Source of the DNA: Pyxicephalus adspersus
Lineage: Eukaryota; Chordata; Amphibia; Anura; Pyxicephalidae
Length of the DNA: 64,000 bases
Direction of reading: 5' to 3'
NCBI RefSeq assembly: GCF_032062135.1
Contig: NC_092859.1
Location: forward strand, 48,055,962 to 48,119,961
Shown here: one piece after another, positions 1 through 9,885 of the stretch
How positions within the stretch are numbered: position 1 is the stretch's first letter
Layout of the letters: each line of letters begins with the position of its first letter
Made by a program: the position numbers and the translations under genes
Notes under the pieces: generated by a model
Seen by the model: the letters and a program-made list of their open reading frames with translations, nothing else
Database searches by the model: none
What the model was told of the DNA's origin: nothing

Positions 1-552
1 TTCTGTTAGAAAGAGTCAATTCAAAAGTAAAGAATGACATGGGAAGTTTGCAGTTTTTGTAAACCATAAAACAGGCAGGAAACATAATGGCAACATGTAA
101 AATACTCAAATCTATTATAAAGCATACTTTGGAATGCCATACAGCTGTATGTGGTGTCACAGAACAGATGATTTTTTTTATAAACAGTCCCAGCCAGAGG
201 GTAATCTGGAAGTGCAGATTTAACTGGGGAATCAATTTTCTTAAGTTACAATTCACTTAGCTTATATATAGCAATAGCACGCTGATCAGATTTATTTCAG
301 TTTAAATAAAAATTAGTTTTAGCAGTAACACATGCTCGTTCAGCTAGGCTTATTTCGACTGGCAGATACAAATTTGCCATCACAAAATTGCTGACACAGC
401 ACAAGATGCAACAGTGTAACACTGGACAGTAAACTCAAATCAAAAACTACAGCCAATGGTTGTACTACAATAAAATAAATACTATACTAGATATAGCAGT
501 GTGAACTGACTAGAAGCAGGACAGTTTTTATCAGAGATTAGTTTTTTTTAAT
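1..552. other. No recognised feature
   Basis: A+T-rich sequence upstream of the first LINE. I see no coding homology, no terminal inverted repeats and no tandem repeats here. Confidence 0.5.
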
Positions 553-555
553 ATG

Positions 556-904
556 GGGATTTAGAACCCCCAGTGCTAAGGAAGAAATAGAGAATCAACT
601 ACTAGCACAGATGGAAAAAGCTGGAAAGGTTTTAATCATGGGAGATTTCAACTACCCGGACATTGACTGGAGTAATGGCACTACAGGAACAGCCAAAGGG
701 AGGAAATTTATGAATTTAATACAAGATCATTTTATGGTACAGTTTATAGAAGCTCCAACTAGAAATGATACTCTGCTAGTTATTTCTAACAATGCAGAGC
801 TTATAACTAATGTGCATATAAAAAAGAATCCGGGTAGCAGTGACCATAATATGATTTTATTTAATGTTAGCTGTAAACAGGAAGCAAAAACAGGAAAGAT
901 TTAA
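556..904 (+). pseudogene. LINE apurinic/apyrimidinic-type endonuclease fragment
   Basis: C-terminal half of an exonuclease/endonuclease/phosphatase domain. In the family it nicks target DNA to prime reverse transcription. The GDFNYPDIDW motif has the catalytic Asp and Asn of the GDFN box, and SSDHNMI near codon 78 of the open frame is the usual SDHN/H box. The N-terminal catalytic part is absent and the frame ends at 904. Recognisable homology seems to begin before the first ATG at 611, near 556, so that ATG is not the original start. Confidence 0.8.
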
Positions 905-1414
905 TTTTAAGAGAGCAAATTGTCTAATATTAAGGGTGGCGCTCTGTGACTTGGACTGGGAAACAATATTGTCCTCAAAAAACACAGAACAGAAATGGGA
1001 ATGTTTCAAGTCTGTTCTACACAAGCACACTAAAAAATATTCCAATGGGTAATACCATTAATACCATGGTAATACCATACCAATTTAAGAGGTTAACATT
1101 AAAACCTATGTGGCTCACAGCTGATGTTAAAAAAAAGCCATAAGGAACAAGAAAAGGACAAAATGAAGGATCATCTTTATCATTTGAAAACCTTTAAAGA
1201 ATATAACAAAAGATGTAAAAAGGAGATAACGTGCAAAACTTCAAAATGAAAGACAGACTGCAAAGAAAAGTAAGGCAAACCCCCCAAATTTTTTTAAATA
1301 TATTAATAGCAAAAAGGTTCAGATCTGAGCATGAAGGCCCCTTAAAGGATGTCTCTGGGTTGGTAACTGGGGATAAAGAAAAGGATGATTTACTAAACAC
1401 TTTTTTTAAGCTTT

Positions 1415-2910
1415 GTGTACACAAAGGACAATGACAGAGCTCAAGTCCAAATTCATTATAGCAATGTCAATGCCTTAAACAGTTCAAAATGGCTCAGAAT
1501 TGACATGATTGAGAAACAGTTGGGCAAAATTAAGGTTGACAAAGCACCGGGACCCAATGGATTACATCCACCTGTCCTCAAAGAGCTGAGCTCAGGTTTT
1601 TCAAAGCCAATATTTCTAATTTTTAGGGACTCTTTAGTCACTGACATGGTACCAATGGATTGGCGTAAGGTCAATATAGCACCTATCCTCAAAAAGGGAG
1701 CAAAGTCTTTACCAGGTAACTACAGACCAGTTAGTTTAACGTCCAAAGTTGGAAAGGCCCTAGAGAGTTTGATAAAGAACCACATAGGAGTTTCTGCTAG
1801 AAAATACTATGATAAGTGATAGTCAGCATGATTCAAGAAAGACCGAAATCCTCAAGATTAACAAATTTATTCTTTTTTTATGAGTATTTAAGTAAACAGG
1901 TAGACAGCGGAGTGGCAGTTGATATAGTACTTGGACTTTGCTAAAGCATTTGACAGTACCCCACAGACGGTTAATATGCAAGTTAGGTTCAATAGGTTTA
2001 GAAAAGTCAATCTGCAAATGGATAGAGAACTGGCTTAAGGACCACATACAGAGAGTACTGATTAATGATTCACACTCTGGCTGTTCTAAGGTTATTAGTG
2101 GTGTACCTCAGGGTTTAGTGTTGGGACCTTTACTGGTAAACATTTTTATAAATGATGATATAGAGTTTAGGATTAAAAGTACCACTTCTGTGTTTGCAGA
2201 TGACACCAAACTATATAATGGAAATAAATCCATACAGGATGTCTACAATCTACAAGCAGACCTGGATGTACTGTTTGATTGGGCAGCCAAATGGAAAATT
2301 ACATTTATTGTAGATAAATGTAAAGTTATGCACTTGGGGGCTAACAACATGCATGCTTCATACTGTCTAGGGGGAATACAAAAGGATCCGGGGGTTCTGG
2401 TAGATCATGGACTTAATAAAAGCATGCAATGCCAAGCTGCAATATCTAAAGCTTGCAAAATATTTTTTTGTATCAAAAGAGCAATAGACTGCAAAAGATA
2501 ATAGACTGCAGAGACATAATCCTGCCCCTGTACAATGCATTGGCCAGACCACATCTGGAATATGCAGTCCAGTTTTGGGCACCAGTTCACAAAAATGAAA
2601 TTTTGAAATTGGAGAGAGTTTCGAGAAAGGCAACTAAAATAAAAGGAATGGAGGAGCTCAGCTATGAGGAGAGATTAGCTGAACTGAATCTATTCTCCCT
2701 TGAGAAGAGACGTTTAAGGGGGGATATGATCACCCTGTATAAATATATAAATGGTCCATATAGAGAACCCTCTTCCCAACTATTCACTTTGAAGTCATTA
2801 CAAAGAAAAGGGCACTCTTTGCGTCTGGAGGAAAAGAAGTTTAATCTTCGGATAAGGAAGGGATTCTTCACTGTAATGTCTGTGAACATGAAATAGGCTC
2901 TCTCAGGAAG
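1415..2910 (+). pseudogene. LINE reverse transcriptase, frameshifted
   Basis: Reverse transcriptase of the CR1-like element, spread over three frames (1415-1819, 1938-2501, 2453-2896). Finger motifs KAPGPNGLHPP and LPGNYRPVSLTS come first. After a break at 1819-1938 come the palm motifs GVPQGLVLGPLL and FADDTKLYN. The downstream domain ([32 protein letters not shown]) is typical of CR1-type LINEs. The catalytic FADD Asp pair is still encoded, but stops and frameshifts around 1820-1930 and 2500 rule out a functional polyprotein. Confidence 0.9.
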
Positions 2911-3215
2911 TAGTTCCATCAACTACTATAGATAGCTTGCTGGATGTTTTTCTAGAAGCACAGAATATAACAGGGTATAAAAGCTTTAAAGTAAAAATAA
3001 AAGTGAACGTTGATCCAGGGAACATGCGATTGCCTCATGGAATCAAGAAGGATTTTTTTTCCCTGTTGCAAATTGTACCGGCGTTTTTTTTGCCATCCTC
3101 TGGACAAAGTCTGTCCATAAGGTTTTTTTTATCTGGGATATGTTTATTTCCCTAGTGGTTGAACTTGATGGACTTATGTCTTTTTTCAACCTGACCTACT
3201 ATGTAACTATGATAG

Positions 3216-3985
3216 GGGTTGCAGGTAATATAAGTTATTATATATAGTGGTTTCAGGGGAAACTGTTCCCGCATGTTTTCTTTTTTTAAGTGACACAAAA
3301 GGCAACTTCAAGAACAGAAGGTGTTTAACAGGAACACGGTACACTTTAAGGTTTCTAAAGAGGAAAACAATTTCTAGCAACATGAAAAGAAATTGTGAAA
3401 CACCCAAAAGAAATGACAACTTTAATGTACAAATAGGACAGTAACTAAAAGTGACCTCAAATGAACCAACCACAAAATAAAACTAAAAAAAATAAAGCCA
3501 CAATAATAGGAAGACAAGACAGGAAAGGGGTCAGTTGCTTAAAGTGCTAGAAGCAAGACTTTAAGTACCTCACCTATGTTTGGTAGCTTTTCCTATGATT
3601 TTTGTACAGCAGCTTCCAATAGGTTATCACTATAGCTACTTTCTGCCACCTTTTTAGAGTGAGGCTGCTATCTTATGAGTCATTTTGTTTTTAATATGAA
3701 AGTAAAGAAAGGTACAATACAAAATACACAGTCTGAATACAGCAAGGTGAAAAACATTACAATACCAAAAGATAAATTATGTAAAGTGTCAAAATATAAA
3801 TATAACTGAACAGCATTAGTACATCTTAAACAGTAGTCATTCCTTGCAACAACAAATGTACATAAAAAACTAGATAAAAGAGAGGGAAAAAAATGTCAAA
3901 ATGTCATAGAAGTCATAAAAGAAAAAGGAAAAAAGGGGGTGGTGGAGGGGGGATTATTAACAATTGCCAAAAATAGTGTATCGTG
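3216..3985. other. No recognised feature
   Basis: A-rich unique sequence between two elements. A short purine-rich tract (aaaagggggtggtgg) lies near 3930. I found no coding or repeat signal. Confidence 0.4.
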
Positions 3986-3989
3986 AAAG

Positions 3990-4462
3990 GTTGGGTGACC
4001 CTGTAGTATGTGTTCTTGGATAGAGATTCTCTACCCAAGAACACAGGAGTGCCACGGCTGTGCTCATCATGAATAAATGCAGCTTTGGGAATCATCCTGT
4101 GATGATTCCCACAGCTGCATTCATTGATGAGCACAGCCGCAGTACTCACACTGACAGAGGAGGAGTACAGCGGCTGCATTCATGAATGCAGCCGTGGGAA
4201 TCCTCCTGTGTGTGATATCCAGGCACTAGAGGTTAAATGAGGGCTTGCCTTCATTTAACCTCTAGTGCCCGGGGATCTCCCACTGACAGGAGGATTCCCA
4301 CGGCTGCATTTATGAATGCAGCTGTAGTAATCATCCTGTAATGTTTTTCTCGATCTTCCGATGGGTCCGCAAAATCAGTTCATTGAAATTTCGTGGACCC
4401 ATCAGACGTTTGAGGAAATTGCATGAAAAAGTCAAAGTCATTCTCGCTCATCCCCACTGGTA
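3990..4462. repeat. Palindromic interspersed repeat, 'GATGAGCGAGAATG' family, copy A
   Basis: Several inverted segments alternate here: GGCTGCATTCATGAATGCAGCC near 4170, and GGTTAAATGAGGGC answered by TTCATTTAACC near 4230-4260. The right end reads CATTCTCGCTCATCCCCAC at 4440-4458. Its complement, GTGGGGATGAGCGAGAATG, recurs as the left end of the copy at 44,983, and the same right end recurs at 53,970. The repeat is a non-autonomous element with no coding capacity; its superfamily is not determined. Confidence 0.7.
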
Positions 4463-5900
4463 AAGTTTTGTAAGGTCAGAGGGTATGGATACACCTAAGT
4501 AAGTTATGTAGGATGGGCTCCATTTGAATGGGTAATTCTGGGAGAGCTGGAGGGCCAGTGTTCGAGGCACATTGAGAGCTTTGATTCTGAAAAAATAACT
4601 TTAAAGTTACTATACATGCCGAATCTGTGCATTTCTGAGAAAACATAGGGGATAGAAATGTCTGATTGAGTGACATGGAGGAGGACATGGTCGGCATATA
4701 GAACTGATGTATGATGATGGGTGAGGGGTCTCTATTCCGTGTGTGAATGGGTTGGAACAGATAGCAATGGCTAGATGTACCATCACCAATGCAAAAAAGG
4801 AGTGGGGAGAGTGGGCATCCCCATTAGGTACCGTTGTGGATGAAGAGGGCCTCAGATTGGGTGCCATTAACCAATACTTTTGCCGTCAGGGCGGCATATA
4901 AAGCCATGATTTTAAAACGAAAATCCAAGCCAACCCCAACCTGTTATGAAGTGAGGTATAGAAAGACCCAGCTAACCCTATCAAAGGCCTTCTCCGCATC
5001 TACAGATATAAAAAAAGCAGGGATCTTGTATTTTTGGGCATATGAGATTAGGTGAATGATTCCAGTAGTATTGTCCCTGGCCTCAGGGTCTGGGATGAAA
5101 CCCATCTGATCATAATGTATCAAAGAGGGGAGTAGGGGCACCAGCCTGTGAGCCAGAATTTTAACGTACAGCTTGACATCCACGTTACATAAAGAAATAG
5201 GCAGGAGTTACCACAGGATGCAGTGTCTTTTCTTCGATTTGGTATGACCGATATGTTGGCCAGTAGCATATTTCCGGGGAGTGGGTGTTTAGCATCCACT
5301 GTGTTAAATGTGCTGATTAAGGATGATAGAAAGTGCGTTGCAAGGGCATTGTAAAAAACTCTTTAGCAATATATTTGTTGCTGTGCACCTGGGTCCCCTT
5401 GGAATTTATATACAAGATGGAGAATTTGGGTGGCCTAGGATGGATCAGGTGTCTACCATTCTTATTGGCAAACCCATAGTAATGCTTTCTGGCTTTGTCC
5501 CTAGTTAGGATGCACTGAGTGTCCAATATCTGTAGTAGTTCCTGTCTGGCGTTGGAAAGGTTGCATGGCAACATATTGTACTTGTGTAGGGATTCTAGGT
5601 CTGGTGTTTTAGTAAGGGGATGTTTGATTTGTGTGGACCTAGCCTTCTTCAGTTAGGCAATGTATATAATAAATACACCTCCTAGAACACTACAGTCCCT
5701 CCCAGTGGGATGTAGGATACGCCATATATCAACAAAACAAAGTTTTTGCCAAATACATCTGATCTTAGAATGACAAGTTATTGGGACCCCAGTTCTCCCT
5801 GAGGAGGTGTCACATCGTGATACAAGTGGCATATTAAAGTCTCCCCCGATGATTAGATTGGGGTAATATGAATGTAACGTCGTTGTGGGTCCATATAGGA
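4463..5900 (-). mobile_element. Tx1-like (L1-group) LINE, minus strand, truncated at both ends
   Basis: Decayed LINE read on the minus strand. Endonuclease remnant with LIIGGDFN near 5850-5870. Linker region 5574-5317. Reverse transcriptase block at 5183-4944 (LYVKILAHRLVPLLPSLIH, then GFIPDPEARDN and SVDAEKAFDRVSW). A palm segment follows around 4860-4700 (FFALVMVHLAIAI, SNPFTHGIE). The AEKAFDRV box and the LAHRL..LLP..IH spacing are those of L1/Tx1-clade elements known from Xenopus. A second Tx1-like element lies on the plus strand at 30.5-33.5 kb. Confidence 0.85.
4600..5200 (-). pseudogene. Tx1-like reverse transcriptase fragment
   Basis: Finger-palm part of a LINE reverse transcriptase. 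On the minus strand a good frame runs 5183-4944 with the VDAEKAFDRVSW motif, whose Asp is the first catalytic aspartate. The frame then breaks, and residues of the next block (FFALVMVHLAIAI) appear about 90 bases on, so there is a deletion or frameshift at the thumb side of motif A. No intact FADD box was found in this copy. Confidence 0.75.
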
Positions 5901-6059
5901 TCCCAGATCAATTGTCCCTCTTTCTCTGATGAGTTTTGTTTACAGCGCTGGTAGAGTGTAACACACAACTCAGTGTGTAATTAGATCACTCTCAAAAATG
6001 TCCTTGTGGTTCTCTTAGAACAAGATATTTTTGTTAAGGTAACAGATAAATGGATGTAA

Positions 6060-6660
6060 TGAGGAAAGGGAGAGTTTCAAGGCAAAAAAGGGGGGAGCGG
6101 ATGTTAGTTTACTGATAAGAAAAGTACAACTAGTTTCAACATAATGCAGTCATCTACAAAACATAACAAAAGCACAAAAATACTTACCTTCAAGACTCCC
6201 CAGCTCCTTTCAGTAACTCGTCAGTGCCAAAGATCTTCAGGATCCCCCTTAATCTGATGTTGTTGCATCTGTTTTCTAGATAATTGTTTTGGTGCAGAAG
6301 TTGTTGCAGAAAGATAGAGTGCACATTAGACGCCTCTTTAAGCTTGTAAGTTTCTCTGTAGTATTTTCAAGATCCTTCCTTCATCCTTCTTATTTTAGTT
6401 ATGATTATGATTTTAAAATCAAAATTCTAGGCAAATCTGAACAGAAATTCATCAGGACTGGGTATTTTAAACCCAGAGGATTCACCTTGAAGCAGCGAGC
6501 CTGAACCATATCACAATTCACATGTACACGTCCTAAATCGAAAAAAAATAAAAAAAGTGGGTTGAACTGGAACACTACAACAAATCCTTGAAAAAAAACT
6601 TAAGTCCTGAGCAGGTGGGCTTTTCACTGTGTTGCTCAAAGTTTAATATTTTATTTGTGG
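6060..6660. repeat. Possible interspersed repeat related to 17.25-17.48 kb
   Basis: Shares short words with the later segment: GAGTTTCAAGGCAAAA near 6072 (ACTTTCAAGGCAAAA near 17,267) and CAAATCCTTGAAAA near 6580 (same word near 17,338). This suggests fragments of one family. I could not find termini. Confidence 0.3.
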
Positions 6661-6963
6661 CTGAAGAATGGTAATGTGTAAGGTGTAGTACAAAGATTCT
6701 ATATGTAGAATCTGTTGACAATTCACATGGATTGCAATGCTTTTAATTCTTCTAAATATCGAAAGTATGTAAATTTTTCTAATCTACATAAATTTATATA
6801 ATTTGTGAATCATGATTGCCTGATGTTATTATCACTGCTTGAAAAAAGAAATAAAAAAAATATTATGGACTACATGGTCTTATAAAAATTTAAAACAGCT
6901 GATGGAGTGGTACACAAGAGAGATCAATGATGGACATCAAAATTGGCCTTAGACTGTGACTAT

Positions 6964-7090
6964 AGTAAAGATGTTAGATTGTGAGCTCCTCTGAGAGACA
7001 GTTACTGACATGTCTATAAACTCTGTAAGGTACTGCATATTATGCTGGTGCTTTTTAAATACATCATGATATAAGTAATAATAATAATCT
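6964..7090 (+). repeat. L2-like LINE/SINE 3' tail, degraded
   Basis: Starts with AGATTGTGAGCTCCTCTGAG, a word characteristic of L2-type 3' ends. It then degrades through a TACTGCATATTATG...GGTGCT segment into a short (TAA)n tail near 7075-7088. Clearer copies are at 45.8-46.1 and 50.5-50.7 kb. Confidence 0.55.
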
Positions 7091-8125
7091 TAAAGTGTAA
7101 ATAATGGTCTTCAATAATTTCAGTTACACTAAACTCCTGCTTGTATTAAATTTATAGACTACAAAACATTTGGGAAATGTAACTTATCTGTTTATTTGTT
7201 TAGTTTTTATTCTCACGACTTTCAGTATTTTCATGAAACAACAATTACTCACTTACAAACATGCAATTAAGTTAACAATCAACAGTAAAATAAGGAGGCA
7301 TGCAGAAATCCCTGTATAAATAAGTTAAATGAAATGCTGCATAACAAAAGCGATTTAACAGCATTTTAACATTATATTTCAATGCAAGAACATAACATTT
7401 TAGAATATCAGGGTAACATTTATTTTTATTATTAGAATAAGGGGTATGAATAATAACAAAGAAAATTATAGTAGTACAAGACATTGCCTTTACTTGGCTT
7501 TTATGGTAATTGTAGTTACAGTTAAATCATATTTTTGTATATATATAAAAACCTGCTAGCAATATTAACATGTAGGCTGGAATAGCCATTTTTTTTAAAA
7601 CGATGGACCGTGGCTTTTAGGTTCTTTGCAAAGCCCCCAAAGCTTAGTATTGTCACTTACTTTGCTTAGAAAGGGGTTCAGGGGAGACTGTTATATTAAG
7701 AAATATTTAGGTTGTGAAAAATGTTTTTTTAGCATGCAAGAGTTAATTAGCATTGGGATTTCATTCATCATGCATCACAATGCTCACATTTATAACAGGT
7801 TTTTATTTCTAAAAACTTGAAAATGGTCGGGGTCACTTTAATGGAACTGCAACCATTTACTAGTGAAAGATAAGCTATCATTGCATGTATGCCCTCATAC
7901 AAGCACTACTTATACTTAATTGGATGTACACAAATTTACCTGATTTTACCCATACTTGCTGACACCCAATCACCAATATTCCAGTAATTTTGTAGACTAT
8001 ACTATGTTCTGTGGCTTTGTAATTAACTCAAATGGTGCCTTGTCATTACTAGGCAAAAATACATATTCCTGCCCGTATTTTAACATTGATTTATAGGTAA
8101 AAACACCTTTTTTTCCATTTTTGGA
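7091..8125. other. No recognised feature
   Basis: A+T-rich unique sequence. I see no coding or terminal-repeat signal. Confidence 0.4.
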
Positions 8126-9476
8126 AAAACTAAATAAAGGAATGGAGGAGCTCAGCTATGAGGAGAGATTAGCTGAACTGAATCTATTCTCCCTTGAGAA
8201 GAGACGTTTAAGGGGAGACATAATCACCCTGTATAAATAATTAAACGGTTCATATAGAGAACTCTCTTCCCCATTATTCACTTTGAGAGCATTACAAAGA
8301 ACAAGAGGGCTCTCTTTGCGTCTGGAGGAAAAGAAGTTTAAGCTCCGGATAAGGAAGGGATTCTTCACTGTAATGTCTGTGAAAATGTTGAATCGGCTAC
8401 CTCAGGAAGTAGTTTCAGCAACTACTATAGATTGCTTTAAGAAGAAGCTGAATGTTTTTCTAGAAGCACAGAATATAACTATAACTTTAATTCTGTCTGT
8501 TTTTTGATGCAAAAAGTGATCCTAATTTTTTGCTTAGAAATTTTTGTTTATATTGTAGGCCTGTAATTCTTAGGATTAGCTCCCGGGTATGATAATTATA
8601 TTTATTTATTATATTATAATCATAAATTATAATATAATGCATAATTATAAATAATAATTTTAAAAGTAATGAAATAATAGACGACAATGTTATCTTAAAA
8701 TAAAATATAAACTTAAAAATGTACTTTTATTTTTATTTCATGTTATGTGGTATTTTTGTACTGTAAAAACCATTTAAAATTAGACTACATTGCAATCTGC
8801 TTTTAAATTTCCCACCCGGCCACACCCCCGAATACATCATCACTCGCATCACCCGGAAGATGACACATCCTCTTGGGTGATGCGAGTGGGGATGTCCCGC
8901 CCGCCTCACCCCAAAGCTGGAGCTGCTGCTCTTCATCTCCAGAGAGATGCAAAGCACAATGCAGGACTTCTGCATTGTGCTTCGCACCTCACTGCTGATG
9001 CGAGCAGCGGCGTGGCCGGGACCTGGGTGGTATTTAAAAGCAGATTACTCAGTAATCTGCTTTTAAATTTCCCGCCCAGCCACGCCCCCCGACGGACCGG
9101 CACCCAGCATCACAGCGGGACCATCCTGATCGCTGCTGGAGCGCGGGGCAAACGTAAGGGTGGCTTCTAAAGTAACCCGGAGTGTGACTCGGGATTACCG
9201 CTTTTTGCATTTAAAAGCCACCCCGAGTCACACTCGGGATTACCCCTAGGGGGGTTAAAGTAAAAATAACAATGACTGTTGATCCAAGGAACATCAGATA
9301 GCCTCATGGAATCAGGAAGGAATTTTTTTTCCTCTGTTGAAGCAAATTGTACCAGGGTTTTTTTTTTGCCTTCCTATGTTTTATTGGGTTTTATATCTGG
9401 GATATGTTTATTTCCCTAGTGGTTGAACTTGATGTCTTTTTTCAACCTAACCTACTATGGAACTATGTAACTATGA
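8126..9476 (+). mobile_element. CR1-like LINE 3' fragment, split by a DNA-transposon insertion
   Basis: 8126-8490 aligns with 2632-2989 of the first LINE (shared AGGAATGGAGGAGCTCAGCT and GGAAGGGATTCTTCACTGTA). 9255-9476 continues the same element with the 3' UTR T-runs and the ACTATGTAACTATG end. The two halves join cleanly when 8491-9254 is removed, so the LINE arrived first. The C-terminal coding part is readable ([37 protein letters not shown]) and is better preserved at this spot than in the first copy. Confidence 0.9.
8491..9254. mobile_element. piggyBac-derived non-autonomous element (764 bp) with TTAA target duplication
   Basis: Flanked by TTAA at 8487-8490 and 9255-9258. The empty site in the first LINE (2986-2989) has a single TTAA. 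The left arm (8500-8600) matches, in reverse complement, the non-coding 3' region of the piggyBac relic at 41.4-41.5 kb: both contain CCTGTAATTCTTAGGA followed by GGTATGATAA. The right end reads CCCCTAGGGGGGTTAA, so in reverse it begins TTAA-CCC as in many piggyBac elements. The interior is GC-rich with hairpins: inverted arms with AATCTGCTTTTAAAT at about 8792-8825 and 9015-9045, and CCCGAGT-CAC-ACTCGGG at 9222-9238. It carries no transposase. Confidence 0.85.
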
Positions 9477-9639
9477 ATCCACCTGCTATCGCAGGGTGAT
9501 GTCCATGAAGCAAAAGTCTAATCATACAGCAGTATGAGCGTCAATCTCAACCTGCCCTGCAGGGTACAAACCTCCTCCTCCTATGCACACTACATCCAGG
9601 GAAACCTACACACACAAACCTGAGTCCAATTTCTTCTTC

Positions 9640-9885
9640 CTCCTGCCAGGCACAGGTCAGCGGCAGACAGATGTGGTCATATTCCAGGCAAAGGTCAGGG
9701 CAGATGGCAGACAGACGTGGTCAGATTCTGTGCACCGGTCAAGGCAGGCAGCAGACAGACAAAGTCAGATTCTGGGCACAGGTCAGGGCAGGCAGCAGAC
9801 AGACAAGGTCAGATTCTGGGCACAGGTCAGGGCAGGCAGCAGACAGACAAGGTCAGATTCAAGGCACAGGTCAGATCAGAAACCA
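9640..9885. repeat. 44-bp minisatellite, about five units
   Basis: The word GGTCAGATTC or a close variant recurs at 9675, 9719, 9763, 9807 and 9851, exactly 44 bases apart. The units carry GGGCACAGGTCAGGGCAGG and CAGCAGACAGACAA. Because 44 is not a multiple of 3, the repeat opens all three plus-strand frames in turn, which explains the overlapping frames there. I do not read it as coding. Confidence 0.95.

Larger units (their letters stand above)
553..3215 (+). mobile_element. CR1-like LINE (Jockey superfamily), 5'-truncated and decayed
   Basis: Non-LTR retrotransposon relic. Endonuclease-type sequence comes first (GDFNYPDIDW near 650, SDHN near 840). Reverse transcriptase follows (KAPGPNGLHPP near 1545, GVPQG near 2100, FADDTKLYN near 2195), then the CR1-type C-terminal region ([10 protein letters not shown] near 2700). 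The 3' UTR has T-runs and ends in ACCTACTATGTAACTATG near 3210. The protein runs through several frames, so the copy is dead. The 5' part of the endonuclease is missing, as is usual for truncated LINE insertions. The clade call (CR1 rather than Rex1 or L2) comes from remembered family character and is less certain than the LINE call. A second copy lies at 8126-9476. Confidence 0.9.
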
